This document shows positions 1 to 7,822 of a stretch of DNA of 64,000 nucleotides, in pieces. Origin of the DNA: Actinokineospora alba (lineage in GTDB: Bacteria > Actinomycetota > Actinomycetes > Mycobacteriales > Pseudonocardiaceae); contig NZ_SNXU01000001.1 in the NCBI RefSeq assembly GCF_004362515.1, forward strand, positions 3,968,001 to 4,032,000, given 5' to 3'. A program made the translations under genes and the position numbers. Numbering within the stretch: position 1 is the stretch's first letter; every line of letters starts with the position of its first letter. A model generated the notes under the pieces. It had not been told where the DNA came from, did no database searches, and saw only the letters and a program-made list of their open reading frames with translations.

Positions 1-2
1 GC

Positions 3-938
3 TACGGGTGGGACGTGGAGGCCGGGGACGTCCACCCGGTGCCCGATGTCGTTCGGGCGCTGCACATCGCGATCGAGCACTTCTCCCGGCCAGGGTCGCC
101 GGTGATCGTCCCGGTGCCTGCCTACACACCGTTTCTGACTCTCCCCGAACTGTTGGGACGGCGGGTCATCCAAGTCGAGTTGACCCTGTCCGCGGGCCGC
201 TACCGCTACGACCTCGACGCACTGGACCGAGCCTTCACCGCGGGCGGGCACCTGCTGCTGCTTTGCAACCCCCACAACCCCGTGGGAAGGGTCATGCGGG
301 CCGACGAACTCGCCGCCATCAGCCGGGTCGTCACCCACCACGGTGGCCGGGTGTTCGCCGACGAGATCCACGCGCCGCTGGTCTACAGCGGCAACCGCCA
401 TGTCCCGTACGCCTCGGTGTCAGGAGCCGCCGCGGACCATGCGATCACCGCCACGTCGGCGTCGAAGGCCTGGAACGTGGCCGGTCTGAAGTGTGCCCAG
501 GTGGTGCTCAGCAACGATGCCGACCGGGAACGGTGGGGCCGGTTGGGGCGACTCGCCACCGATGGGACGTCGACGCTGGGCGCGGTCGCGACCGTCGCGG
601 CGTACCGGCACGGCAGGCCTTGGCTCGAGGCGGTGCTCACCTATCTCGACCGGAACAGGTCGCTGCTGGGGCAACTCCTCGGCGAGCACCTGCCGTCCGC
701 ACGGTATCTGCCGCCCGAAGGGACCTACCTGGCCTGGCTGGACCTTCGCGGGCTGTTGCCGAGCCCGGTCAGGGCAGCGAACTTGATCGCGGAAGCGGCG
801 GGGTTGTCTGTGGTCGACGGCGCGGACTGCGGCATACCGGGTCGAGGGTTTGTCCGGATGAACTTCGCGACGACGGACGAACTGCTCTCCCGCATGGTGC
901 GGGTACTCGCGGACGCGCTCACCGGGCGGTCGCTTTGA
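3..938 (+). CDS. MalY/PatB-type PLP aminotransferase or C-S lyase (5' end missing)
   Basis: Fold-type I pyridoxal-phosphate enzyme, truncated by the window start (first codon in frame at base 3). The visible 311 residues hold the PLP-binding core: CNPHNPVG, the DEIHAPL segment with the Asp that contacts the pyridine nitrogen, and SASKAWNVAGL, whose Lys (bases 465-467) should form the Schiff base. The NPHNP and SKxxNxAGLK forms are typical of the MalY/PatB (cystathionine beta-lyase-like) branch, which includes true C-S lyases and aminotransferases, so the reaction cannot be settled. The stop TGA overlaps the TTG start of the next gene, an exporter, and an ATP-grasp ligase follows. That operon context points to a biosynthetic transaminase or lyase for an unusual amino acid rather than housekeeping methionine metabolism (inference). 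Confidence 0.85.
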   Translation, partial: YGWDVEAGDVHPVPDVVRALHIAIEHFSRPGSPVIVPVPAYTPFLTLPELLGRRVIQVELTLSAGRYRYDLDALDRAFTAGGHLLLLCNPHNPVGRVMRADELAAISRVVTHHGGRVFADEIHAPLVYSGNRHVPYASVSGAAADHAITATSASKAWNVAGLKCAQVVLSNDADRERWGRLGRLATDGTSTLGAVATVAAYRHGRPWLEAVLTYLDRNRSLLGQLLGEHLPSARYLPPEGTYLAWLDLRGLLPSPVRAANLIAEAAGLSVVDGADCGIPGRGFVRMNFATTDELLSRMVRVLADALTGRSL

Positions 939-2140
939 CGACCAGGGTGACCGCGGAGATCGTTCCGCCCCCGTTCTCGGTCGCCTCTCGCGGCTTTCAG
1001 ACATGGGCGGCGACCGCGGCGGCGATCCGCGTCCCGGGTGCGATGACGCCGCTCGCGCTGGTCTTCCTCGTCCGCGAGCAGCCGGACGGATACCAACTCG
1101 GCGCGATCCTGGCCGGGATCTTCGTGCTCGGCGAGATGATCGGGGCCGCGCTGTCCGCGATCGGGGCCGACTCCCCGCGGTCCCGTCACCAACTGCCCGG
1201 CGGCCTGCTCGTCGGCGCGACCGCGCTCATAGTGCTCGGCGTGGCGGGCCAAGCGCCCATGGTGGTCCTGGCGCTGCTCGCGTTCGTGGCCGGGCTGGCG
1301 CCCGCCAACGCGCCCGGTTCACTGCAGGCCATCCTGGTGGAACGCTGCCAGGAGAACGACGTCGCCCGCGCCCTCGCCGCGGCACGGGTGCACGGGACCA
1401 TCGTCTTCTCAGTCGCGCCCGCGCTGGTCGGCTTCCTCGCATTGCAGGTGGCCGCGGGCGCGCCGCTGGTCGTGGCGGGCGCGATGATGGCGGCGGGCGC
1501 CGGGGCGGTGGTGTTCATGCCGTCGGCGAAGCCCTCGACCCGAGGCCCGGGCGGCGCTCCGGCCATGGCCCGCACCCTGGCGGGCGCCTGGCCCATCTAT
1601 GTGACCGCCGCGGCCGTGTACTTCCTCATGGCGCTCGCCGAACTCGAACTGGTCGCGCTCCTGCACCAGCGCGACATCGCCGTCGGCTGGGCGGGTCCGC
1701 TGCTCGTCGGCTTCTCGCTGGTGGGCGCGCTGGGCGCGGTCGGATATGGCAGGCGGAGCTGGCCCGGCAGCTACCGCGTGCAGTGCCTGTGGTTCACGCT
1801 CGTCATGAGCGCGGGCCTGGTGGCGGCGGCGGTGACTCCGCACGTCCTGGGCGTGGGGGCGGGCCTGCTGGTCGCGGGCGGTGCCATGTCGTGCCTTGTG
1901 TTGGCGCGCAACTTGTCGCTGCGTGAAGTGCTGCCGGACTACGCGCACAGAGCGGGATTCTCGTTGATCTACGCCGCTTCCTGCCTCGGCTACAGCGTCA
2001 GCGGCGCGTTCGCCGGGGGCGCTTTGACCGTGACGACACCGGAAGTGGCGATCCTGGCGGGCATCGCGCTGGTGCTGGTCATCACGGTGTGCACGGCGGT
2101 GGTGGAGCGTCGTGGCGCGCCGCGCCGGAAATCCGAATAG
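935..2140 (+). CDS. MFS transporter, probable product exporter
   Basis: A 401-residue integral membrane protein with about ten to twelve hydrophobic segments separated by short Arg-rich loops, as in major facilitator superfamily drug or metabolite exporters. The reading frame is open much further upstream, but the protein only becomes hydrophobic and MFS-like after base 935. I chose the TTG there because it overlaps the stop of the preceding gene (TTGA), a common translational-coupling arrangement; a GTG at 947 is the alternative. No substrate-specific motif is recognised. Its position between a PLP enzyme and an ATP-grasp ligase suggests that it exports, or gives resistance to, the small molecule made by this operon (inference). 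Confidence 0.8.
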   Translation: MTTRVTAEIVPPPFSVASRGFQTWAATAAAIRVPGAMTPLALVFLVREQPDGYQLGAILAGIFVLGEMIGAALSAIGADSPRSRHQLPGGLLVGATALIVLGVAGQAPMVVLALLAFVAGLAPANAPGSLQAILVERCQENDVARALAAARVHGTIVFSVAPALVGFLALQVAAGAPLVVAGAMMAAGAGAVVFMPSAKPSTRGPGGAPAMARTLAGAWPIYVTAAAVYFLMALAELELVALLHQRDIAVGWAGPLLVGFSLVGALGAVGYGRRSWPGSYRVQCLWFTLVMSAGLVAAAVTPHVLGVGAGLLVAGGAMSCLVLARNLSLREVLPDYAHRAGFSLIYAASCLGYSVSGAFAGGALTVTTPEVAILAGIALVLVITVCTAVVERRGAPRRKSE

Positions 2141-2155
2141 GACCTTGGAGTCGTT

Positions 2156-3418
2156 ATGTCTGAGCACGTGGTGGTCATCCACCGGTGGCGCGACAGCCAC
2201 GCCCTCTACGCGCGATACCTGGATCACGCCGCGTTCCGGGTGAGCTACGTGACCACGCCCATGGGACGGCAGTCCGTTCCCGCCGACGTGGCCGACATCG
2301 TCGAGGTCGCCGCGACGGACGACCTCCCGGCGGTGTTCCAGGCCGTCACCGAACTGGTGGAGCGACACGGGCCGCCCGCCCGCGTCGTGGCGCTCAACGA
2401 GGGCGACCTGGACACCGCGGCCGTGGTTCGCGGCCTGTTCGGCTGTCCTGGTCAGACGCGGGCGGAACTCGCGCCGTTCCGAGACAAGCTGGCGATGACC
2501 ACCCGCGTCGCCGACGCAGGCCTGCGCGCCCCCGCTTTCGCCGACGCCCCCGACGCCGAGGTGGTCGCTGCCTTCGCCGCCGAACACGGCTGGCCGCTGA
2601 TCGTCAAGCCGCGGCTGGGCACCGCCAGCCGCGGCGTCCTCCGGCTCGACGGCCCCGCGGATCTCGCGGCGGTCGACGCCACCGAGCCCCGGCTGGTGCA
2701 GACCTACTGCGGCGACCCGATCTACCACGTCGACGGGCTCTGGGACGGGACCGAACTGGGCCCGTGGCGTGCCTCGCGGTACCTGAACACCTGCGTCGAC
2801 TTCACCACCGGCGCGATGCTGGGTTCGGTGGAGGAGGACGATCCCGTCCTGCTGGCCGCGATCGGCGAGTTCGCCGCGGGAGTCGGCGCGGCGCTGGGCG
2901 GAAGTCAGCCTTGGGTGTTCCACCTTGAGGTCTTCGTCGGCGCGGAGTTGGACGGCACCCCGCGAGTCACCTTCCTGGAGGCGGGGAACCGTGTGGGCGG
3001 AGCGGAGATCCCCTTCCTGTGGCGCGAGGTTCATGGCGTGGACCTGATGGCCGCGGCCATGGCGATCCAGCTCGGCGAGGTCCCGTCGCTCCCGTCGCTC
3101 CCTCCGCGGGAGCAGGGGGCCCGCGTCGGCGGCTGGCTGCTGGTGCCCACCCCGGTGGCGGCACCGTGCCGGGTGGTGGCGGCGAAATCGCGTCCGGACA
3201 TCGAGGGCGCGCCCTATGCCCGGATCGTGCCCCCGGTCGGCTATCGGATTCCCAAGGTCGGCGGGTATGAGCACGTCGGGGCACGGTTCCGGTTCCGGGG
3301 GGAGCGGACAGCCGAGGTGGCGGAAGCCATCCTCGCGACGGCGGCGGGCTTTCGACTGGAATGCGTGCCGGACAGCGAGGCACCCTTGACGGCGTGCACG
3401 AACGCGATGAGCGCGTAG
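2156..3418 (+). CDS. ATP-grasp carboxylate-amine ligase family protein
   Basis: A 420-residue cytosolic ATP-grasp enzyme. The N-terminal third is a pre-ATP-grasp domain; residues about 145-157 carry the ATP-binding stretch PLIVKPRLGTASRGV (Lys151), and residues 258-282 contain Glu258, Glu264, Glu275 and Asn278 in FLEAGNRVGG, the usual metal/ATP ligands. The family joins a carboxylate, activated as acyl phosphate, to an amine. Members beside MFS exporters and PLP enzymes often make dipeptides or amino-acid conjugates, for example BacD in the bacilysin operon. The ATG is 16 nt after the MFS stop, with a GGAG-type site close upstream. The exact substrates cannot be read from the sequence. Confidence 0.82.
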   Translation: MSEHVVVIHRWRDSHALYARYLDHAAFRVSYVTTPMGRQSVPADVADIVEVAATDDLPAVFQAVTELVERHGPPARVVALNEGDLDTAAVVRGLFGCPGQTRAELAPFRDKLAMTTRVADAGLRAPAFADAPDAEVVAAFAAEHGWPLIVKPRLGTASRGVLRLDGPADLAAVDATEPRLVQTYCGDPIYHVDGLWDGTELGPWRASRYLNTCVDFTTGAMLGSVEEDDPVLLAAIGEFAAGVGAALGGSQPWVFHLEVFVGAELDGTPRVTFLEAGNRVGGAEIPFLWREVHGVDLMAAAMAIQLGEVPSLPSLPPREQGARVGGWLLVPTPVAAPCRVVAAKSRPDIEGAPYARIVPPVGYRIPKVGGYEHVGARFRFRGERTAEVAEAILATAAGFRLECVPDSEAPLTACTNAMSA

Positions 3419-3423
3419 CCGGG

Positions 3424-3510
3424 CTGAGCGAACGGGAACGGGAAGTCGCGGTGGCGGTCGCCCACGGAAGGTCCAACGCCTAGATCAGCGACGAACTGTT
3501 CATGAGCGGC
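3424..3510 (+). pseudogene. Remnant of a LuxR-type HTH domain
   Basis: In the frame that starts with an ATG at 3361, inside the end of the ATP-grasp gene, the translation reads LSEREREVAVAVAHGRSNA, then a TAG stop at 3481-3483, then ISDELFMSGH. This matches the start of a LuxR/NarL C-terminal HTH (LTxREREVLxLVAxGxSNAEIAxxLFxS). The stop sits where the family has the Glu of the NAEI motif, so one G-to-T change from GAG would explain it. After about 29 codons the similarity ends at the PIN-toxin gene, so the recognition helix is missing. It is probably all that is left of a pathway regulator of the upstream operon. Confidence 0.6.
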
Positions 3511-3515
3511 CACCG

Positions 3516-4026
3516 TCAAAGCCCGCGCAGCTCCGCCACTGACCGGGTGAGGCCGACCTTCTCCAGTCGGATCAGTACGTCATCGGTCGTCACGGGTGAA
3601 TTCCGCCATGCGTCGGCCATTTGCCGCACGCATGCCCAGACGGTCTTCGCATCGAGGCTGACCTGATCGAGGACGAACTCGTCGGCGCTCTTGGCGTCGA
3701 TACCCCACGTGTTGACTATGGCGCCGGGGAAGTCGCGAACGTTGTTGGTGACGATCACTTGAGCATTGGCCTTGATGCCTGCGGCAAGGACATGCCGGTC
3801 ATCCGGATCCGGCAGGTCAAGGGCGCCTATCAGCGGTTCGTATCCAGTCACCAGGCAGTCCCTGACGCCTTTGACCATCAGCTTCTCGGTGAGATCAAGG
3901 CGGGCCGGGTCGAGGATCTCGTCCGTCCACTTGGCTTGGACCAGTCCGGCTTGTGCGATGCGAAATCAACAGGTCGCGAAGTGCGTCGGGATAGAGCACG
4001 CAGGCGTCGTAGACGACGAAAGTCAC
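3516..4026 (-). pseudogene. Frameshifted PIN-domain (VapC-like) toxin gene
   Basis: From a GTG at 4026 the frame begins VTFVVYDACVLYPDALRDLL, with the first catalytic Asp of a PIN nuclease. It then leaves frame at the AAA run at 3963-3965 (TTGATTTCGC on the coding strand). Removing one base restores IRIAQAGLVQAKWTDEIL and the rest of the domain, including LPDPDDRHVLAAGI and QVIVTNNVRDFP with the remaining acidic residues. The segment between WTDEILD and ARLDLTEKLM also looks about 14 residues shorter than I would expect for this family. The intact family cleaves RNA as the toxin of a toxin-antitoxin pair. The GTG overlaps the stop of the upstream frame by 4 nt, as in a TA operon. The gene is probably dead, unless the frameshift is a sequencing error. 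Confidence 0.7.
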
Positions 4027-4268
4027 TCGTACAGACCCATTTCCTGGGTGAGAGCCGCCAACTCGTCGGCCGCTTCCCGTCGGCGCTGATCGCCGACGAC
4101 TTCCGGAAACTGCGTGAGTATGCGGCCGGACTTATCACCGAATGGTCGACGCCCGAGAAAGCCGATGACCTCGCCGCCGTTCTCGAAGAGACCGCCCGCC
4201 AAGTCCGATTGTGCCGCCCGAACATCAGCCGAGTGGCCCTCACCTGGAACGACCCTAAAATGGTACAA
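4023..4268 (-). pseudogene. Probable antitoxin remnant upstream of the PIN gene
   Basis: This frame ends four bases into the PIN-toxin start (GTGA overlap), the normal place for the antitoxin. The last 20 residues, RRREAADELAALTQEMGLYE, resemble the C-terminus of excisionase/HTH-type antitoxins that pair with this PIN family. The expected helix-turn-helix upstream is not recognisable in any minus-strand frame, and no convincing start codon exists; TTG codons at 4268 and 4202 are in frame. I read it as a degraded antitoxin. The opposite strand also looks protein-like here, so the call is weak. Confidence 0.35.
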
Positions 4269-4274
4269 CTGTAC
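4256..4274 (+). promoter_or_regulatory. Possible pntA promoter with an operator-like palindrome
   Basis: TAAAAT at 4256-4261 fits an actinobacterial -10 hexamer and would place transcription start only a few bases before the GTG at 4276, giving a very short leader. This agrees with the absence of a ribosome-binding site. Overlapping it, 4263-4274 is GTACA-AC-TGTAC, a perfect inverted repeat that could be an operator. No clear -35 is visible. Confidence 0.35.
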
Positions 4275-4275
4275 T

Positions 4276-5364
4276 GTGACCGCCAACACAGTCGTAGGCG
4301 TCCCGAGGGAGTCCGCCGCGGGCGAGCGCCGGGTGGCTTTGGTGCCCAAAGTCGTCGAGCGGCTCAAGGTCAGGGGACTGGATGTCGTGGTGGAGCCGGG
4401 GGCCGGTTCCGCCGCCCTGATTCCCGACGACTCCTACGTCAGGGCGGGGGCGACCCTGGGTGACCCGTGGTCGGCCGATGTCGTGGTCAAGGTCGCGAAG
4501 CCAAGCCGCGACGAGATCGCGCGGCTGAAGTCGGGGGCCGTGCTCATCGGGTTCCTCGCGCCGCTCACGGACGCCGAGGGGGTTCGGGCGCTGGCGGACG
4601 CGGGGGTCACCGGGTTCGCCATGGAGGCGGTCCCACGCATCTCGCGGGCGCAGAGCATGGACGCGCTGTCCTCGCAGGCCAACGTTTCCGGGTACCGGGC
4701 CGCGATGCTCGCCGCCGAGCACCTCACCAGGTTCTTCCCCATGTTGACCACCGCGGCGGGCACCGTTCCGCCCGCCAAGGTCCTGGTGCTCGGCGCCGGT
4801 GTCGCGGGGCTGCAGGCGTTGGCCACGGCTCGCAGGCTCGGTGCGCACACCACGGGCTACGACGTGCGCCCCGAAGTCGCCGAGCAGGTCCGGTCCGTCG
4901 GCTCCCAGTGGCTCGACCTCGGCATCGAGGCCGCGGGATCGGGTGGGTACGCGCGGGCGCTGACCGACGCGGAGCGGGCCGAGCAGCAGCGGCAGCTGGA
5001 ACAGGCGATCGGCGGGTTCGACGCCGTCATCACGACCGCGCTGGTGCCCGGGCGGACCGCGCCGACGCTGGTGACCGCCGAGGCCGTGAAGGGCATGCGG
5101 CCCGGCAGTGTCGTGGTCGACCTCGCCGGTGAGTCGGGCGGCAACTGCGAGCTGAGCGAGCCGGGCGCGGTGATCGTCGTGCACGACGTGACCATCGCGG
5201 CGCCGCTCAACCTGCCCGCGACGATGCCCGAGCACGCCAGCGAGCTCTACGCGCGCAACGTCCAGGCGCTGTTGGAGCTGCTGGTCGACGCCGACGGCGC
5301 GTTGGCCATGGACTTCGGCGACGAGGTCGTCGCCGGGGCGTGCGTGACCAGGGAGGAGCCCTGA
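4276..5364 (+). CDS. pntAA: NAD(P) transhydrogenase subunit alpha part 1
   Basis: The 362-residue NAD(H)-binding (dI) component of proton-translocating transhydrogenase, which reduces NADP with NADH using the proton gradient. The N-terminus VGVPRESAAGERRVALVPK is the conserved AlaDH/PNT N-domain start. The Rossmann domain carries KVLVLGAGVAGLQALATARRLGA, and further conserved pieces are ALVPGRTAPTLV and GSVVVDLAGESGGN. The GTG at 4276 was chosen because conserved sequence begins immediately after it. The membrane-spanning part is encoded separately (pntAB), the split arrangement common in actinobacteria and alphaproteobacteria. The stop overlaps the next ATG by one base. The three-gene operon supplies NADPH and balances redox at the membrane. 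Confidence 0.95.
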   Translation: MTANTVVGVPRESAAGERRVALVPKVVERLKVRGLDVVVEPGAGSAALIPDDSYVRAGATLGDPWSADVVVKVAKPSRDEIARLKSGAVLIGFLAPLTDAEGVRALADAGVTGFAMEAVPRISRAQSMDALSSQANVSGYRAAMLAAEHLTRFFPMLTTAAGTVPPAKVLVLGAGVAGLQALATARRLGAHTTGYDVRPEVAEQVRSVGSQWLDLGIEAAGSGGYARALTDAERAEQQRQLEQAIGGFDAVITTALVPGRTAPTLVTAEAVKGMRPGSVVVDLAGESGGNCELSEPGAVIVVHDVTIAAPLNLPATMPEHASELYARNVQALLELLVDADGALAMDFGDEVVAGACVTREEP

Positions 5365-5663
5365 TGCTGGTGCAGAACCTGGCGGTGCTCGTGCTCGCGG
5401 GCTTCGTCGGCTTCGCGGTGATCTCCAAGGTGCCCAACACCTTGCACACGCCGCTGATGTCAGGGACCAACGCCATCCACGGGATCGTGTTGCTGGGCGG
5501 GCTGATCGTGCTCGGCCTCGGCGCCGACACCGTGCTCGACAAGATCCTGCTGGTGATCGCCATCGCGTTCGGCACGATCAACGTGGTCGGCGGATTCCTT
5601 GTCACGGACCGGATGCTGGCCATGTTCAAGGCCAAAGACCGTCCAGAGAGGACTGACAAGTGA
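5364..5663 (+). CDS. pntAB: NAD(P) transhydrogenase subunit alpha part 2
   Basis: A 99-residue membrane protein with three hydrophobic helices (VQNLAVLVLAGFVGFAVI, the segment around HGIVLLGGLIVLGLG, and ILLVIAIAFGTINVVGGF), matching the first part of the dII membrane domain. The typical PNT signature NTLHTPLMSGTNAIHGI is present at residues about 24-40. The ATG at 5364 has GGGAGGAG 6-13 bases upstream and overlaps the pntAA stop. The last codons overlap the pntB GTG (GTGA). It forms the proton channel together with PntB. Confidence 0.95.
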   Translation: MLVQNLAVLVLAGFVGFAVISKVPNTLHTPLMSGTNAIHGIVLLGGLIVLGLGADTVLDKILLVIAIAFGTINVVGGFLVTDRMLAMFKAKDRPERTDK

Positions 5664-7048
5664 ACCGTGACGTCCTCGTCCAGGTCCTCTACATCGTCGC
5701 GTTCGCGCTGTTCATCTATGGCCTGATGGGACTCACCGGCCCGCGCACGGCGGTACGCGGCAACTGGATCGCCGCGGTGGGCATGGGAATCGCGGTCATC
5801 GCGACGCTGCTCATCCCGGGCATGGGCAACTGGGCGCTGATCGTCCTCGGTGTCGTGATCGGCACGGTGATCGGTGTGCCCGCGGCGAAGCGGGTGAAGA
5901 TGACCGCGGTGCCGCAGATGGTGGCGCTGTTCAACGGCGTCGGCGGTGGCGCGGTCGCGCTGATCGCGTGGGTGGAGTTCCGCCAGAGCGCGGGTTTCGA
6001 CCACGAACCGGCGTACGTCGCGGTGGCGAGCCTGTTCGCCGCGATCGTCGGGTCGGTGTCGTTCTGGGGTTCCAACATCGCGTTCGGCAAGCTGCAGGAA
6101 TTGCTGTCCGGGCGGCCGATCGGGATCGGGACGCTGCAACAGCCGCTGAATTTGGTGCTGCTGCTGGTTTCCTTGACATGCGCGACGCTGGTCGTCACCG
6201 GCAACGGGTCCGAGTGGCTGATGATCGGCGTGCTCGTCTCGGCGGCGGTCCTCGGTGTGATGGTCGTGCTCCCCATCGGCGGCGCGGACATGCCGGTCGT
6301 CATCTCCCTGCTCAACGCCCTCACCGGCCTCAGCGCCGCCGCGATGGGCCTGGCGCTCGACAACACCGCGCTGATCGTCGCGGGCATGATCGTCGGCGCG
6401 TCCGGTTCGATCCTGACCAACCTCATGGCCAAGGCGATGAACCGGTCCATCCCGGCGATCGTCGCGGGCGGCTTCGGCGGCGGAGGCGGCACCGGCACGG
6501 CGCTGACCGGCGACCAGACCGTCCGCCGCACCAGCGCCTCGGACGCCGCGATCCAGATGGCGTTCGCCAACCAGGTGATCATCGTCCCCGGCTACGGGAT
6601 GGCCGTGGCGCAGGCCCAGCACGCCGTCCGGGAGATGGCGGACATGTTGGAGGCCAAGGGAGTCTCGGTCTACTACGCGATCCACCCGGTCGCGGGTCGC
6701 ATGCCCGGCCACATGAACGTGCTGCTCGCCGAGGCGGATGTGCCGTATGACCGGCTCAAGGAAATGGACGAGATCAACCGCGAGTTCAGCCGCACCGACG
6801 TCGCCATGGTGATCGGCGCCAACGACGTCACCAACCCTGCGGCCCGCACCGACCAGGACTCCCCGATCTACGGCATGCCCATCCTCAACGTCGACGAAAG
6901 CCGCTCTGTCATAGTCCTGAAGCGCGGTATGGCGCCCGGCTTCGCGGGGGTCGACAACGCGCTGTACTTCGACCCGAAGACGACCATGCTGTTCGGCGAC
7001 GCGAAGGCGTCGGTGGCGGACGTGACAGAGGAACTGAAGGCTCTCTGA
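5660..7048 (+). CDS. pntB: NAD(P) transhydrogenase subunit beta
   Basis: A 462-residue protein completing the transhydrogenase. Residues 1-260 form eight or nine transmembrane helices (dII), including the conserved QMVALFNGVGGGAVALIAW. A glycine-rich linker (GGFGGGGGTGTALTGD) precedes the NADP(H)-binding dIII domain with VIIVPGYGMAVAQAQ, YAIHPVAGRMPGHMNVLLAEA, VIGANDVTNPAA and VLKRGMAPGFAGVDN. Length and motif order agree with E. coli PntB. It overlaps pntAB by 4 nt. Downstream lies a modular repeat (7054-7135) shared with the end of the convergent gene, which may act as a terminator. Confidence 0.96.
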   Translation: MNRDVLVQVLYIVAFALFIYGLMGLTGPRTAVRGNWIAAVGMGIAVIATLLIPGMGNWALIVLGVVIGTVIGVPAAKRVKMTAVPQMVALFNGVGGGAVALIAWVEFRQSAGFDHEPAYVAVASLFAAIVGSVSFWGSNIAFGKLQELLSGRPIGIGTLQQPLNLVLLLVSLTCATLVVTGNGSEWLMIGVLVSAAVLGVMVVLPIGGADMPVVISLLNALTGLSAAAMGLALDNTALIVAGMIVGASGSILTNLMAKAMNRSIPAIVAGGFGGGGGTGTALTGDQTVRRTSASDAAIQMAFANQVIIVPGYGMAVAQAQHAVREMADMLEAKGVSVYYAIHPVAGRMPGHMNVLLAEADVPYDRLKEMDEINREFSRTDVAMVIGANDVTNPAARTDQDSPIYGMPILNVDESRSVIVLKRGMAPGFAGVDNALYFDPKTTMLFGDAKASVADVTEELKAL

Positions 7049-7053
7049 CGCCT

Positions 7054-7135
7054 CGAACTCACTGTCCCGAGCGTTGAACTCACTTGCCGGAATGGTGAAC
7101 TCGCTTGCCCGGAGGGGCGACTCGCGGGTGGGTCC
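7054..7135. repeat. Modular ~21-nt repeat between convergent genes (locus A)
   Basis: On the minus strand the units run GCGAGTC-GCCCCTCCGGGCAA, GCGAGTTC-ACCATTCCGGCAA, GTGAGTTC-AACGCTCGGGACA, GTGAGTTC: a conserved (G)YGAGTYC head every 21-22 nt with variable tails. The element lies between the pntB stop and the YwaF-like gene and supplies that gene's last codons. Related units occur at 21551-21694 and 43195-43330, always between convergent genes. Confidence 0.75.
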
Positions 7136-7799
7136 ACGGGACGGTCATCGCCGCCCATACCGTCACCACCAGGACCAGTTCCCACACCACATACCAAGGC
7201 CACGGCCCAAGCACGTCCAACAACGAGTCCACCGTCGGCTTCGCGTTGAGGAACCCGTAGTTCGACCCCACAACAGCGTTGAACACCAGCATCGACGCCG
7301 CCCACACCACGGTCACCACCACCGCGAACCGGTATCCCCGCCAGTCCGGCCGCATCCGCATTCCCCACGTCAGGTAGATCGCCGCCCACACCACCAGCAG
7401 ATGCACCGCCCAGAACCCCAGGAACGACACATGCGGGAAGTCCGGGCCGCGCAGGGCCGGGGACACCAACGCCTGCACGCTCAGCGTCAAACCCCAGTAG
7501 TAGGTCAGGGTGAACGCCCACCGCCGGTGTGACCACAGCGCGTACGCCGTCACGTAGCCGGCGAAGTCGGACAGCTGCAGGGGCAGCGAATGGTCGAGCC
7601 GGAACCGCGACGGCGCCATCGAGTACAGCTGGATGGACAGCTGCAACGCCAGCACCAACACCGCCAGAACGCGGCTGGGCAACAGCCCGGGGTGGGCGCG
7701 ACCGAGCAACACGAACCCGATGGCGCCCACGGCGAACAAGGCGAGCACGACCCAGTGCGATGGGCCGTAGGCCGTGAAGTCCCGCTCGGCGAGCGCCAC
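7080..7799 (-). CDS. YwaF/TIGR02206-family integral membrane protein
   Basis: A 239-residue membrane protein with about six or seven transmembrane helices and the family hallmarks: SHWVVLALFAVGAIGFVLLG near the start, LPLQLSDFAGYVTAYALWSH, LTYYWGLTLSVQALVSP, and a C-terminal region with NYGFLNAKP and LGPWPWYVVWE. The family is widespread in Firmicutes and Actinobacteria; its function is unknown to me. Its last 17 codons are unusual: they come from a repeat element, giving a tail THPRVAPPGKRVHHSGK whose first ten residues are identical to the end of the unrelated NDH-2 protein encoded at 41.9-43.2 kb. Transcription converges on pntB. Confidence 0.85.
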   Translation of the reverse strand: MALAERDFTAYGPSHWVVLALFAVGAIGFVLLGRAHPGLLPSRVLAVLVLALQLSIQLYSMAPSRFRLDHSLPLQLSDFAGYVTAYALWSHRRWAFTLTYYWGLTLSVQALVSPALRGPDFPHVSFLGFWAVHLLVVWAAIYLTWGMRMRPDWRGYRFAVVVTVVWAASMLVFNAVVGSNYGFLNAKPTVDSLLDVLGPWPWYVVWELVLVVTVWAAMTVPWTHPRVAPPGKRVHHSGK

Positions 7800-7822
7800 G
7801 GCCAGTCACGTTACCCGGACTG

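Noticed and set aside
3621..4260. A plus-strand reading frame across the PIN locus with protein-like text near FRKLREYAAGLITEWSTPEK
   Set aside because: It is antisense to the recognisable PIN domain for most of its length and runs out of frame into pntAA; the protein-like look probably reflects antisense of a charged helical antitoxin.
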